Below are positions 1-6,631 of a stretch of DNA of 12,474 nucleotides, in pieces. This DNA comes from an uncultured Eubacteriales bacterium (GTDB lineage Bacteria; Bacillota; Clostridia; Oscillospirales; Oscillospiraceae). Under the pieces are notes generated by a model. It saw nothing but the letters and a program-made list of their open reading frames with translations, searched no databases and was not told the origin of the DNA. The stretch covers positions 1 through 12,474 of the forward strand of contig URTG01000034.1 of the NCBI GenBank assembly GCA_900550705.1. Reading direction: 5' to 3'. The translations under genes were made by a program, and so were the position numbers. Position 1 is the stretch's first letter; each line of letters opens with the position of its first letter.

Positions 1-161
1 GGTCTTTCCGGTACATAAATTAAGGCAAGAACCCCTCAGAAGTCGGCCAACTTCTGGGGGGTTCGCTTTTTGCCTTATGGATAGCCATCTCCGCTTTGGC
101 TGATACCAATGTACCACGGTCTGGCTGAAAAATCAAGGGGAATTTCGGGGGCAGACGTTCC
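1..161. other. Short intergenic stretch downstream of mfd
   Basis: This is the left edge of the window, 161 bases beyond the mfd stop codon. Apart from the long stem-loop at 21-77, annotated separately, I see no convincing coding sequence, promoter or RNA gene. The first 20 bases could be the tail or 3' UTR of a plus-strand gene lying outside the window, because the stem-loop is followed by a T-run on the plus strand. Confidence 0.5.
21..77 (+). terminator. Long intrinsic terminator, possibly bidirectional
   Basis: A 15-bp stem pairs 29-43 with 50-64 (one G-T pair) around the 6-base loop CGGCCA, and GCTTTTT follows on the plus strand. A second outer arm, TAAGGCAA (21-28) with TTGCCTTA (70-77), extends the structure. 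The T-run side favours termination of a plus-strand transcript entering from the left. On the minus strand the stem lies about 100 bases after mfd and is followed by TTGCCTTAATTT, a weaker U-tract, so it may also stop mfd transcription. The stem is seen in the sequence; its direction of use is inferred. Confidence 0.75.
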
Positions 162-3100
162 TCACGCCTCACTTCTGCCTTCTAGCTCCCCCTGATAGTC
201 CTTCACCAGCGCCCGGGCGGCCCGCAGCGCGTCTTCGTTCTGCTTCAGCTTCAGGGACAGATAGGGCTTATCGCCGGCAGAGAACAGCAGGCGGCCCTTG
301 TACTTCTCTCCGGCGCACAGGCGGGAGACGGGGCGCAGGTCGAAGTCGGGGATGGTCAGGAGCAGGGAGCCGTGCTTCTGGTCGATGTCGGTGATCCCGG
401 CCTCGGCGGCCTCGGCCCGGAGGAGGGCCACGGAGATCAGGTTGTTCACGGTGCGGGGCGGCTCGCCGTAGCGGTCGATGAGCTCATCCACCAGGTCGTC
501 GGCGTCGGCCTCGCTGCGGATGGCGGCGATGCGGCGATACAGGTCCATGCGCTGCTCCGGCGAGGGGACATACCGGTCGGGGACCGAGGCGGCCACGCTC
601 AGGTTGGCGGCGCACTCCGTCCGGGTGGGGACGGGCTGGCCCTGCTGGGTGAGCACCGCCTCCTCCAGCATTTTCAGATACATATCATAGCCCACCGACA
701 GCATGAAGCCCGACTGCTCCGGCCCCAGAACGTTGCCCGCACCCCGGATCTCCAGGTCCCGCATGGCGATCTTGAAGCCGGAGCCGAACTCGGCAAACTC
801 CCGGATGGCCTCCAGCCGCTTGGACGCCACCTCAGACAGAGCCTTGCCCTTGCGGTAGGTGAGGTAGGCGAAGGCCCGGCGGTTGGACCGGCCCACCCGG
901 CCCCGGATCTGGTGGAGCTGGGCCAGGCCCATTTTATCCGCGTCCTCGATAATCAGGGTGTTGGCGTTGGGCAGGTCGATGCCCGTCTCGATGATGGTGG
1001 TGCAGACCAGAACGTTCAGCTCGCCGTCGGTCATCTGGCTCATCACCTCGTCGATGGCGTCCTGGGTCATGCGGCCATGGGCCACGCCGATGGCGGCGCT
1101 GTCCCCCAGCAGAATTTGCAGGTGGGCCGCCGTGCGGTCGATGGTCTCCACCCGGTTGTGGAGGTAATAGACCTGGCCGCCCCGCTCCAGCTCCCGGCGC
1201 ATGGCGTCGGCCAGCACATTCCAGTCGTGCTCCAGCACATAGGTCTGCACGGGCTGGCGGTCGGCGGGGGGCTCCTCCAGGGTGGACATATCCCGGATGC
1301 CGGACAGGGCCATATTCAGCGTGCGGGGAATGGGGGTGGCGGACAGGGTGAGCACGTCCACCTGCTTGAAGGTCTCCTTCAGCTTCTCCTTGTGCTGCAC
1401 ACCGAAGCGCTGCTCCTCGTCCACCACCAGCAGCCCCAGGTCCTTGAACTGCACGTCCTTATTGAACAGGCGGTGGGTGCCGATGAGCACGTCGATGCCG
1501 CCGTCGGCGGCCTTTCGCAGGGTCTCCTTCATCTGGGCGGGGGTGCGGAAGCGGGACACCACGTCGATGTTCACCGGGTACTTCTGAAACCGGCGCAGGG
1601 CGGTGAGATAGTGCTGCCGGGCCAGGACGGTGGTGGGCACCAGAATGGCCGCCTGCTTGCCGTCCAGCACGCACTTCATCACGGCGCGGAAGGCCACCTC
1701 CGTCTTGCCGTAGCCCACGTCGCCGCAGAGAAGGCGGTCCATGGGGGTGGCCCGCTCCATGTCCCGCTTGATTTCGCCGATGCAGCGCAGCTGGTCCTCG
1801 GTCTCGCTGTATTCAAACTGCTCCTCGAACTCCCGCTGCCAGGGGGAGTCGGGAGAAAAGGCGTAGCCCGGCTGGCGCTGGCGCTGGGCGTAGAGCTGAA
1901 TGAGGCCCTTGGCCAGGTCCTGCACCGCCTTTTTGGCCTTTTTCTTGGCCTTCTCCCACTCGGTGCCCCCCAGGCGGTTGAGCTTTTTCGTCTCGTTGGC
2001 GTCCTCTCCCCCGCCGATGAATTTGGACACCAGGTCCAGCTGGGTGGCGGGGACGTAGAGCACATCGGTGCCCGCGTAGGCGAGTTTCACATAGTCCTTT
2101 TCAATGCCGTCCACCTGCATTTTCACCATGCCCACATAGCGGCCCACGCCGTGGTGCTCGTGGACGACTAAGTCCCCGGGGACCAGGTCGGCATAGGACT
2201 TCAGCTTCTGGCGGTTGGTGGCGGCCTTGGGGTGCTTGGTGCGGCGGGTGGGACCGCCGGAGCCCTCGGTCAGGACGGCCAGATGAATTTCCGGATATTC
2301 CAGCCCGGCGGACAGGCCGCCCACGGTGAGGACCACCTGCCCCGGCTGGGGCAGGGCCTTGAGCTGAAAGTCCACGGCGGACTTGACCTTCTGCTCCCGC
2401 AGAAGGGTCTGCAGCTCCAAGGCCCGCTGCTCCCCCGCCACCAGCACCAGACAGGCGGTGCCGCTGGCCTGGTAGTGGGCCAGGTCCTGCACCGCCGTCT
2501 CCAGGCTGGCGCCGAAGGAGGGCAGCTGCTTGGCCATCACCGACAGCAGCGCCCGGGGGGGCGTGGGGTAGCTGGCAGTGGTGAAGGAGTCCAGATAGAC
2601 CAGGGCAAAGCCGCCCAGCTGGGCGCACAGGTGGTGGAAGGGGCGGTACAGGGTCCCGCACTCCCCCGCCAGCTCCTGGCGCTCCAGCAGGAGCTTTACG
2701 TCCTCGTCCAGCTGCCACTGGTAGGTCTTGGCCCGGTCGGCAATGCGGACGCACTCGTGGAGGACCACGCAGGCGTCCCCGGGCAGATAGTCCGCCGCCG
2801 TGGCCAGCTCGGGGTAGATGAGGGCAAGATAGCGGTCCACCGCCGGGAAGGAGCGCCCCTGGCTCAGGGCCTCCCGGTCCTGGTCCAGCAGGGCGGCCAG
2901 GTCCTTCTGCCCCTCCCCCAGCGCCTTGGCGGCCATGCGCTGGAGCTGGGCGCACAGGCCAGCCAGGCCCTTGGGGGCCATCTGGGGCAGCACCTCCGCC
3001 GCCGGGAGAAGGCGCACGGCGTCGATGTTCTCCGTCCGCCGCTGGCTCTCCGGGTCGAACACGCCCATGGCGTCCACCTCGTCGCCGAAGAACTCCACCC

Positions 3101-3674
3101 GGACGGGCCGGTCCATGCCGGGGGCGAACACGTCCAGGATGCCGCCCCGCAGGGCGAACTGGCCCACGCCCTCCACCTGGTCGCAGCGGAGGTAGCCCGC
3201 CGCCGTCAGCGTCTCCGCCAGGTCGTTCAAATCGCGGGTCTGGCCCACCTTCAGCGCCACGCAGCACTGCGCCAGCACCGCCGGGGGCAGGGTCCGCTGG
3301 AGCAGGCCTTCGATGGTGGCCACCAGGAAGGGGACCTCCCCCCGGTTCAGCCGGTCCAGCAGCGCCAGCCGCCGGTGCTCCCACTGGCGGGAGACCGAGG
3401 CCGCATTGTGAAACGTGAAGGACCGGGGGGTGAGCACCGGCACCTCTCCGCCGGAGAAGGCCGCCAAATCCTTGGCCAGGCGCTCCGCCTCCCCCTCGTC
3501 GGCGCACACCGCCACCACCGGGCGATGGCTCGCCAGCCCCAGCCCCGCCGTCACATGGGCGCGGTGGATGGCCGCCACCCCCGACAGCGCCGCAGGACAG
3601 CGCCCGCCCTCGATGGCCGAGAGCAGCTGTTGAAATTCCGGCATCTGCTGCACCGCCGCAGTGAGTAACTGCAT
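162..3674 (-). CDS. mfd: Transcription-repair coupling factor Mfd
   Basis: Mfd is the ATP-dependent DNA translocase that pushes stalled RNA polymerase off lesions and recruits UvrA for nucleotide excision repair. The product is 1170 aa, the normal size for the family. The UvrB-like N-terminal region spans about residues 1-480. An RNA-polymerase-interacting CarD-like domain lies near 493-560 (VPGDLVVHEHHGVGRYVGM). The RecG-like translocase has Walker A GDVGYGKTE (651-659), DEEQ (752-755), SATPIPRTL (788-796) and the HQIRGRVGRS motif (921-930). A TRG-like stretch, RDLEIRGAGNVLGPEQSG, is at about 972-989, followed by a C-terminal D7 domain. I chose the start at 3674 because AAAGGGGG sits 7 bases upstream and homology begins there; the open frame continues upstream only through repeat DNA. 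It is last in the glmU'-prs-pth-mfd order but lies 459 bp from pth with no promoter that I can see. Confidence 0.97.
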   Translation of the reverse strand: MQLLTAAVQQMPEFQQLLSAIEGGRCPAALSGVAAIHRAHVTAGLGLASHRPVVAVCADEGEAERLAKDLAAFSGGEVPVLTPRSFTFHNAASVSRQWEHRRLALLDRLNRGEVPFLVATIEGLLQRTLPPAVLAQCCVALKVGQTRDLNDLAETLTAAGYLRCDQVEGVGQFALRGGILDVFAPGMDRPVRVEFFGDEVDAMGVFDPESQRRTENIDAVRLLPAAEVLPQMAPKGLAGLCAQLQRMAAKALGEGQKDLAALLDQDREALSQGRSFPAVDRYLALIYPELATAADYLPGDACVVLHECVRIADRAKTYQWQLDEDVKLLLERQELAGECGTLYRPFHHLCAQLGGFALVYLDSFTTASYPTPPRALLSVMAKQLPSFGASLETAVQDLAHYQASGTACLVLVAGEQRALELQTLLREQKVKSAVDFQLKALPQPGQVVLTVGGLSAGLEYPEIHLAVLTEGSGGPTRRTKHPKAATNRQKLKSYADLVPGDLVVHEHHGVGRYVGMVKMQVDGIEKDYVKLAYAGTDVLYVPATQLDLVSKFIGGGEDANETKKLNRLGGTEWEKAKKKAKKAVQDLAKGLIQLYAQRQRQPGYAFSPDSPWQREFEEQFEYSETEDQLRCIGEIKRDMERATPMDRLLCGDVGYGKTEVAFRAVMKCVLDGKQAAILVPTTVLARQHYLTALRRFQKYPVNIDVVSRFRTPAQMKETLRKAADGGIDVLIGTHRLFNKDVQFKDLGLLVVDEEQRFGVQHKEKLKETFKQVDVLTLSATPIPRTLNMALSGIRDMSTLEEPPADRQPVQTYVLEHDWNVLADAMRRELERGGQVYYLHNRVETIDRTAAHLQILLGDSAAIGVAHGRMTQDAIDEVMSQMTDGELNVLVCTTIIETGIDLPNANTLIIEDADKMGLAQLHQIRGRVGRSNRRAFAYLTYRKGKALSEVASKRLEAIREFAEFGSGFKIAMRDLEIRGAGNVLGPEQSGFMLSVGYDMYLKMLEEAVLTQQGQPVPTRTECAANLSVAASVPDRYVPSPEQRMDLYRRIAAIRSEADADDLVDELIDRYGEPPRTVNNLISVALLRAEAAEAGITDIDQKHGSLLLTIPDFDLRPVSRLCAGEKYKGRLLFSAGDKPYLSLKLKQNEDALRAARALVKDYQGELEGRSEA

Positions 3675-3696
3675 AGGAATACCCCCTTTGGTGAGT

Positions 3697-3730
3697 GTGG
3701 AGTTAGGAGTTAGGAGTGATGAGTTGTCTG
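3697..3730. repeat. Heptanucleotide (GGAGTTA) array upstream of mfd
   Basis: GGAGTTAGGAGTTAGGAGT runs from 3699, followed by the decayed unit GATGAGTTG. It lies about 20 bases upstream of the mfd start. It is in the opposite orientation to the heptamer arrays at 4103-4135 and 8963-8990, so the mfd-pth spacer is bracketed by inverted arrays. Confidence 0.75.
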
Positions 3731-3763
3731 GCCCTTGGGTTGGGGCGTTTTGGTCGGGAGACA

Positions 3764-3836
3764 CCCTCATCCGCCCCCTGCGGGGGCACCTTCCCCCTGT
3801 CAGGGGGAAGGCTAGGGCAAAGCCGTGACGGATGCG
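3764..3836 (+). repeat. Module A, left half (palindromic intergenic repeat)
   Basis: The segment begins with CCCTCATCCG (3764-3773). It then has hairpin GCCCCC-TGC-GGGGGC (3773-3787) and an 11-bp stem CCTTCCCCCTG/CAGGGGGAAGG around one base (3789-3811). A linker GGCTAGGGCAAAGCC follows (3810-3824). It ends in GTGACGGATG, a decayed version of the other terminal repeat. Its mate, CGGATGAGGG, lies at 4055-4064, which makes a 301-bp inverted-repeat composite filling most of the pth-mfd gap. The same module occurs intact at 8819-8927. Confidence 0.8.
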
Positions 3837-3851
3837 GAAAACGCCGAAGTG

Positions 3852-3992
3852 TTTAGAGTAGGAGCGCCAAACGCAGGCAGTATCAATGGCTCCCTTGTGT
3901 AAAGGGCCGATTCCCCCTATCAGGGGGAAATGTCCCGAAGGGACAAAAGGGGTAGGGAGCTGTCAGCCGTCAGGCTGACTGAAGGATTGTCT
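3852..3992 (+). repeat. Module B left half, interrupted by module C
   Basis: GGCTCCCTTGTGTAAAGGG (3888-3906) and AGGGAGCTGTCAGCCGTCAG (3954-3973) through GGATTGTC (3985-3992) match a contiguous block at 10786-10838. Here the block is split by 47 bases. Resemblance to the second site extends leftward through GCGCCAAA and AGGCAG (from about 3852; about 10743 in the other copy). The right half of module B is absent: after a short linker containing GGTCTAGGACAAAGCC the sequence passes directly into module A's right half. Confidence 0.75.
3905..3952 (+). repeat. Module C, 48-bp double-hairpin repeat nested in module B
   Basis: The 48 bases match 10690-10737 at 46 positions by hand count. It folds as TTCCCCCT-ATC-AGGGGGAA followed by TGTCCC-GAAG-GGACA. 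AGGG occurs immediately on both sides of the extra sequence (3903-3906 and 3954-3957), whereas the uninterrupted module B at 10801-10804 has it once. This is consistent with insertion and a 4-bp target duplication, although AGGG is low in complexity. Confidence 0.75.
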
Positions 3993-4002
3993 CCGCCAGG
4001 TC

Positions 4003-4065
4003 TAGGACAAAGCCTTCCCCCTTCCAGGGGGAAGGTGGCGCGGCGGAGCCGCGACGGATGAGGGT
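4003..4065 (-). repeat. Module A, right half
   Basis: The linker is followed by the stem CCTTCCCCCT-TCC-AGGGGGAAGG (4013-4035) and hairpin CGCGGC-GGA-GCCGCG (4039-4053), ending in CGGATGAGGG (4055-4064). It is the inverted partner of 3764-3836 and matches the right half of the intact copy at 8880-8927. The terminal hairpin has a different sequence here (CGCGGC instead of GCCCCC) but keeps its pairing. Confidence 0.75.
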
Positions 4066-4068
4066 GAC

Positions 4069-4135
4069 TTCCGTACAAGACGCACCGGCCAAAGGGCCAA
4101 GTAACTCCTAACTCCTCCCTCCTAACTCCTAACTC
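4069..4135 (-). repeat. Module A tail plus heptamer array abutting the pth stop
   Basis: Bases 4069-4110 match 8930-8971 at 36 of 42 positions by hand count. They lead into heptamers that read GGAGTTA on the minus strand and run to 4135. The last unit overlaps the pth stop codon (TGA at 4136-4134), so the element begins exactly where the gene ends. The equivalent block at 8930-8990 has the same relation to proB. Confidence 0.8.
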
Positions 4136-4721
4136 AATTAAACTTGTTCATCGCCCGGTCCAGGCCGTCCTTCAGAATACACTCCACCGCGTCGGCGGCG
4201 CGCCGGACGGAGGCATCGATGGCCTTTTTATCCTCGCCGGTGAAGCGGCCCAGGACCCAGTCGGCCAGGTCGTAGTCGGGGTGGGGCTTCTCCCCCACGC
4301 CCACGCGCAGGCGGGGGAACTGGTCGGTGCCCAGCTGCTGAATGATATTTTTCAGCCCGTTGTGCCCCCCGGCGGAGCCGCTTTTGCGGATACGGAGCCG
4401 GCCCACGGCCAGGGCGGTGTCGTCCGACACCACCAGGATATGCTCCGGGGGGACCTTATAAAAGTCCGCCGCCGGGCGCACCGCCTCGCCGGACAGGTTC
4501 ATATAGGTGACGGGCTTCATCACCAGCACCTTTTCCCCGGAAATGGTAAGGATATTGGTCAGCGCCTTGAATTTCAGCCGCTGGATGGGGGCGTTCTGGC
4601 GGTCGGCCACCTCGTCGGCCACCATCCAGCCCACGTTGTGCCGGGTGTTTTCATACTGGTCCCCGGGGTTGCCCAGGCAGACCAGCAGCCAGGTGACGCC
4701 GCCCTCTTTCTTCAAAAACAT
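4134..4721 (-). CDS. pth: Peptidyl-tRNA hydrolase
   Basis: Pth cleaves the ester bond of peptidyl-tRNAs released from stalled ribosomes and so recycles tRNA in the cytoplasm. The 195-aa product has the full family pattern: LGNPG (N18), TRHNVGW with catalytic H28, TYMNLSG (N75), VSDDTAL (D100/D101) and GSAGGHNGLKNI (N121), followed by RLRVGVG. I start at 4721 because GGAAGGAG lies 8 bases upstream; the open frame extends further upstream, but only as a shadow of prs. The start gives about 9 residues before the usual family beginning. It lies 89 bp after prs across a palindrome, as in the conserved Firmicute order prs-(ctc)-pth-(fin)-mfd; ctc and fin are absent. Its stop codon touches a heptamer repeat. 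Confidence 0.97.
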   Translation of the reverse strand: MFLKKEGGVTWLLVCLGNPGDQYENTRHNVGWMVADEVADRQNAPIQRLKFKALTNILTISGEKVLVMKPVTYMNLSGEAVRPAADFYKVPPEHILVVSDDTALAVGRLRIRKSGSAGGHNGLKNIIQQLGTDQFPRLRVGVGEKPHPDYDLADWVLGRFTGEDKKAIDASVRRAADAVECILKDGLDRAMNKFN

Positions 4722-4750
4722 GATGCTCGCTCCTTCCGGACAGTCCAAAC

Positions 4751-4778
4751 AGGGGCGGGTACGAATGTACCCGCCCCT
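4751..4778. repeat. Perfect 12-bp palindrome between prs and pth
   Basis: AGGGGCGGGTAC and GTACCCGCCCCT form a perfect stem around the loop GAAT, next to GCGGTAG. There is no T-run on the minus strand after it (TGTTTGGACTGT), so it is a poor intrinsic terminator. The AGGGGC stem edge and nearby GTAG resemble the hairpins at 8607-8767, so I place it in the same REP-like family (module D). It may still process or attenuate the prs-pth transcript. Confidence 0.75.
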
Positions 4779-4810
4779 GCGGTAGTGATTTCTCGATTCC
4801 GCCGCCGCAC

Positions 4811-5794
4811 TTACAGGAACAGCGGGGAGACAGAGGTCTCCATGTAGATGTGGCTGATGGCCTCGGCGAACATATGGGCGACGGAGATGTACTTGATCTT
4901 GTCGCAGTGGGCGCCGGTGCGGGCAGGGATGGTGTTCAGGAAGATCACCTCGTCCAGCACGCTGTCCTGAATACGCTGGATGGCGGGGCCGGACAGAACG
5001 CCGTGGGAGGCGCAGGCGGTCACGTCCTTGGCGTGGCCGATCTCCACCAGGGCCTTGGCGGCGTGGCACAGAGACCCGCCGGTGTCCACCATGTCGTCCA
5101 GAAGGATGACGCGCTTGCCCTCGACCTCGCCGATGATGTTCATCACCTCGGAGGAGTTGGCCTTCTGGCGGCGCTTGTCCACGATGGCCAGAGGCATATT
5201 CAGCTTCTGGGCAAAGGCGCGGGCGCGGGCCACGGAGCCCACATCTGGGGAGACCACCATGGTGTCGTCATGGCAGTCGGCATACTTCTCCATAAAGTGG
5301 TCCACAAAGATGGGGGAACCCAGGAGATTGTCCACGGGAATGTCGAAGAAGCCCTGGATCTGGTTGGCGTGCAGGTCCATGGTCAGCACGCGGTCGGCGC
5401 CGGCGGTGGTGATGAGGTTGGCCACCAGCTTGGCGGAAATTGGGTCGCGGGGCTTGGTCTTGCGGTCCTGCCGGGCATAGCCGAAATAGGGGATCACGGC
5501 GGTGATCCGGCCGGCGGAGGCCCGCTTCAGGGCGTCGATCATGATAAGCAGCTCCATCAGCGCATCGTTGACGGTGCCGGGCTTGCCCTCCTTCTCGAAG
5601 GAACAGGTGGACTGGACCACGAAGACGTCGGAGCCGCGGACGGTCTCGTAGATAGAGGCAAAGTTCTCTCCATCCGAGAAAGCGCCCACCTCAGAGTTAC
5701 CCAGAGGAATCCCTAACTCCTTGCAGATGTCCTTGGCCAGCTGGGGGTTGGAATTGCCGGTGAATACCTTGATGTCCTTCCCGTGTGCGATCAT
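4811..5794 (-). CDS. prs: Ribose-phosphate pyrophosphokinase (PRPP synthetase)
   Basis: Prs transfers pyrophosphate from ATP to ribose 5-phosphate, making PRPP for purine, pyrimidine, histidine, tryptophan and NAD synthesis. The 327-aa product has the class I signatures: FSDGE (39-43), flexible loop RQDRKTKPRDP (109-119), MDLHANQIQGFFDIP (139-153), VSPDVGSVARAR (181-192) and the PRPP-binding loop DDMVDTGGS (233-241). Relative to B. subtilis Prs from memory, there is a small insertion near residues 66-75 (FEKEGKPGTV). GGGAGG lies about 10 bases before ATG. It follows glmU' by 101 bp and precedes pth, a conserved arrangement. The glmU'-prs spacer has two hairpins but no clear terminator, so cotranscription with glmU' is likely. 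Confidence 0.97.
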   Translation of the reverse strand: MIAHGKDIKVFTGNSNPQLAKDICKELGIPLGNSEVGAFSDGENFASIYETVRGSDVFVVQSTCSFEKEGKPGTVNDALMELLIMIDALKRASAGRITAVIPYFGYARQDRKTKPRDPISAKLVANLITTAGADRVLTMDLHANQIQGFFDIPVDNLLGSPIFVDHFMEKYADCHDDTMVVSPDVGSVARARAFAQKLNMPLAIVDKRRQKANSSEVMNIIGEVEGKRVILLDDMVDTGGSLCHAAKALVEIGHAKDVTACASHGVLSGPAIQRIQDSVLDEVIFLNTIPARTGAHCDKIKYISVAHMFAEAISHIYMETSVSPLFL

Positions 5795-5814
5795 TGTGCA
5801 GCATCCTCCCTTTG

Positions 5815-5841
5815 GGGGGTGATCCGCCGAAAGCGGCCCCC
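5815..5841 (-). promoter_or_regulatory. Bulged hairpin directly upstream of the prs RBS
   Basis: On the minus strand GGGGG-CCGC, loop TTTCG, GCGG, a 4-base bulge and CCCCC form a nine-pair stem that ends a few bases before the prs Shine-Dalgarno. A second hairpin (5863-5869 with 5873-5879, three-base loop, one G-T pair) precedes it. They could modulate prs translation or mRNA stability; no ligand-binding motif is recognisable. Confidence 0.4.
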
Positions 5842-5895
5842 TGTTTCTATGTTATATTGTCTGTGGAGCCAAGCCCCACGGGTGCCCGATTCCGG

Positions 5896-6579
5896 TTATT
5901 TTTTGCCTTTTTTCTCCCGATTGGCGGCGGCCCAGCCCTCTTTCACTTCCTGGCGGGCGCGGCCGATCACCATGGCGTCGGCGGGGACGTCCTGGGTCAC
6001 GGTGGTGGCGGCGGCGATGTAGGCCCCGTCCCCCACGGTCACCGGAGGGACCAGATTGGTGTTGCAGCCCACAAACACGTCGCTGCCGATGGTGGTGCGG
6101 AACTTCTGGAAGCCGTCGTAATTGCAGGTGACGGTGCCGCAGCCGAAGTTGCAGTGGTCGCCCACGTCGCTGTCTCCCACATAGGTCAGGTGGGCCATCT
6201 TGGTCCCCTCGCCCAGATTGCAGTTTTTCAGCTGGACGAAGGCCCCGATCTTAGAGCCCTTGCCCACCACGCAGTGGGGGCGGATGTGGGTGTAGGGGCC
6301 GATCTGGCAGTCGTCCTCCATGCGGCTGTCCTCCGCCTGAGAGGCGTTCACCGTCACTCCGTCGCCCACGGTGCAGTCGGTCAGCATGGTGTTGGGGCCC
6401 AGCTGGCAGTTTTTGCCCACCACGGTATTCCCCATGAGAATGGTGCCGGGGAGCAGACGGGTCCCCGCCCCCACGGTCACGGTCTCCTCTACATAGACGG
6501 CAGAGGGGTCCATCATCCAAACGCCCGCCTGGAGCAGTTCCTTGCGCTTGGCCTCCAGCGCGGCGGAGCAATCGTTCAT
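5896..6579 (-). CDS. glmU: Glucosamine-1-phosphate N-acetyltransferase, GlmU C-terminal domain only
   Basis: The 227-aa product is the left-handed beta-helix half of GlmU, which acetylates glucosamine 1-phosphate with acetyl-CoA. It has hexapeptide repeats from about residue 30 and then IGPYTHIRP, QLKNC, KMAHLTYVGD, CNFGCGT, TCNYDG and QKF. These give R100, K118, H130, Y133, N144, N153 and K159, each at a constant offset of 233 from the E. coli active-site residues R333, K351, H363, Y366, N377, N386 and K392. The whole uridylyltransferase half (about 230 aa) is missing. The gene starts in the linker (RKELLQAGVWMMDPSAVYVE), with AGGAGG 7 bases before ATG at 6579 and its own promoter upstream, so this is not a broken full-length gene in frame. 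It occupies the normal glmU place before prs. Acetyltransferase activity is inferred from conserved residues. Confidence 0.92.
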   Translation of the reverse strand: MNDCSAALEAKRKELLQAGVWMMDPSAVYVEETVTVGAGTRLLPGTILMGNTVVGKNCQLGPNTMLTDCTVGDGVTVNASQAEDSRMEDDCQIGPYTHIRPHCVVGKGSKIGAFVQLKNCNLGEGTKMAHLTYVGDSDVGDHCNFGCGTVTCNYDGFQKFRTTIGSDVFVGCNTNLVPPVTVGDGAYIAAATTVTQDVPADAMVIGRARQEVKEGWAAANREKKGKK

Positions 6580-6631
6580 TGTATTTCCTCCTGTCGCAGG
6601 CAGCGCCGCTGCGCCGCCGCTTATCTTGTTC

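Noticed and set aside
372..2171. 599-codon open frame on the plus strand opposite mfd, with others at 2232-3668, 7380-8924, 9045-10226 and 10537-12303
   Set aside because: These are shadows of minus-strand genes in GC-rich DNA. Their translations are rich in G, H, Q, L and V with no recognisable domain, and the minus-strand products are clear family members.
3675..3770. A 32-codon N-terminal extension of Mfd
   Set aside because: The extension runs through heptamer and module A repeat DNA, while a good Shine-Dalgarno and the start of homology support ATG at 3674.
3697..4135. Possible CRISPR array from the recurring short repeats
   Set aside because: The repeats are tandem heptamers and palindromes without regular unique spacers, and there are no cas genes.
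4722..5069. Upstream extension of the pth frame into prs
   Set aside because: It overlaps the well-supported prs coding sequence in another frame and has no family similarity; ATG at 4721 has a strong ribosome binding site.
5842..5895. Separate sigma-A promoter for prs (TATAAC with TTGGCT upstream)
   Set aside because: The hexamer spacing is only about 10 bp for that pair, and other pairings match poorly; cotranscription with glmU' is simpler.
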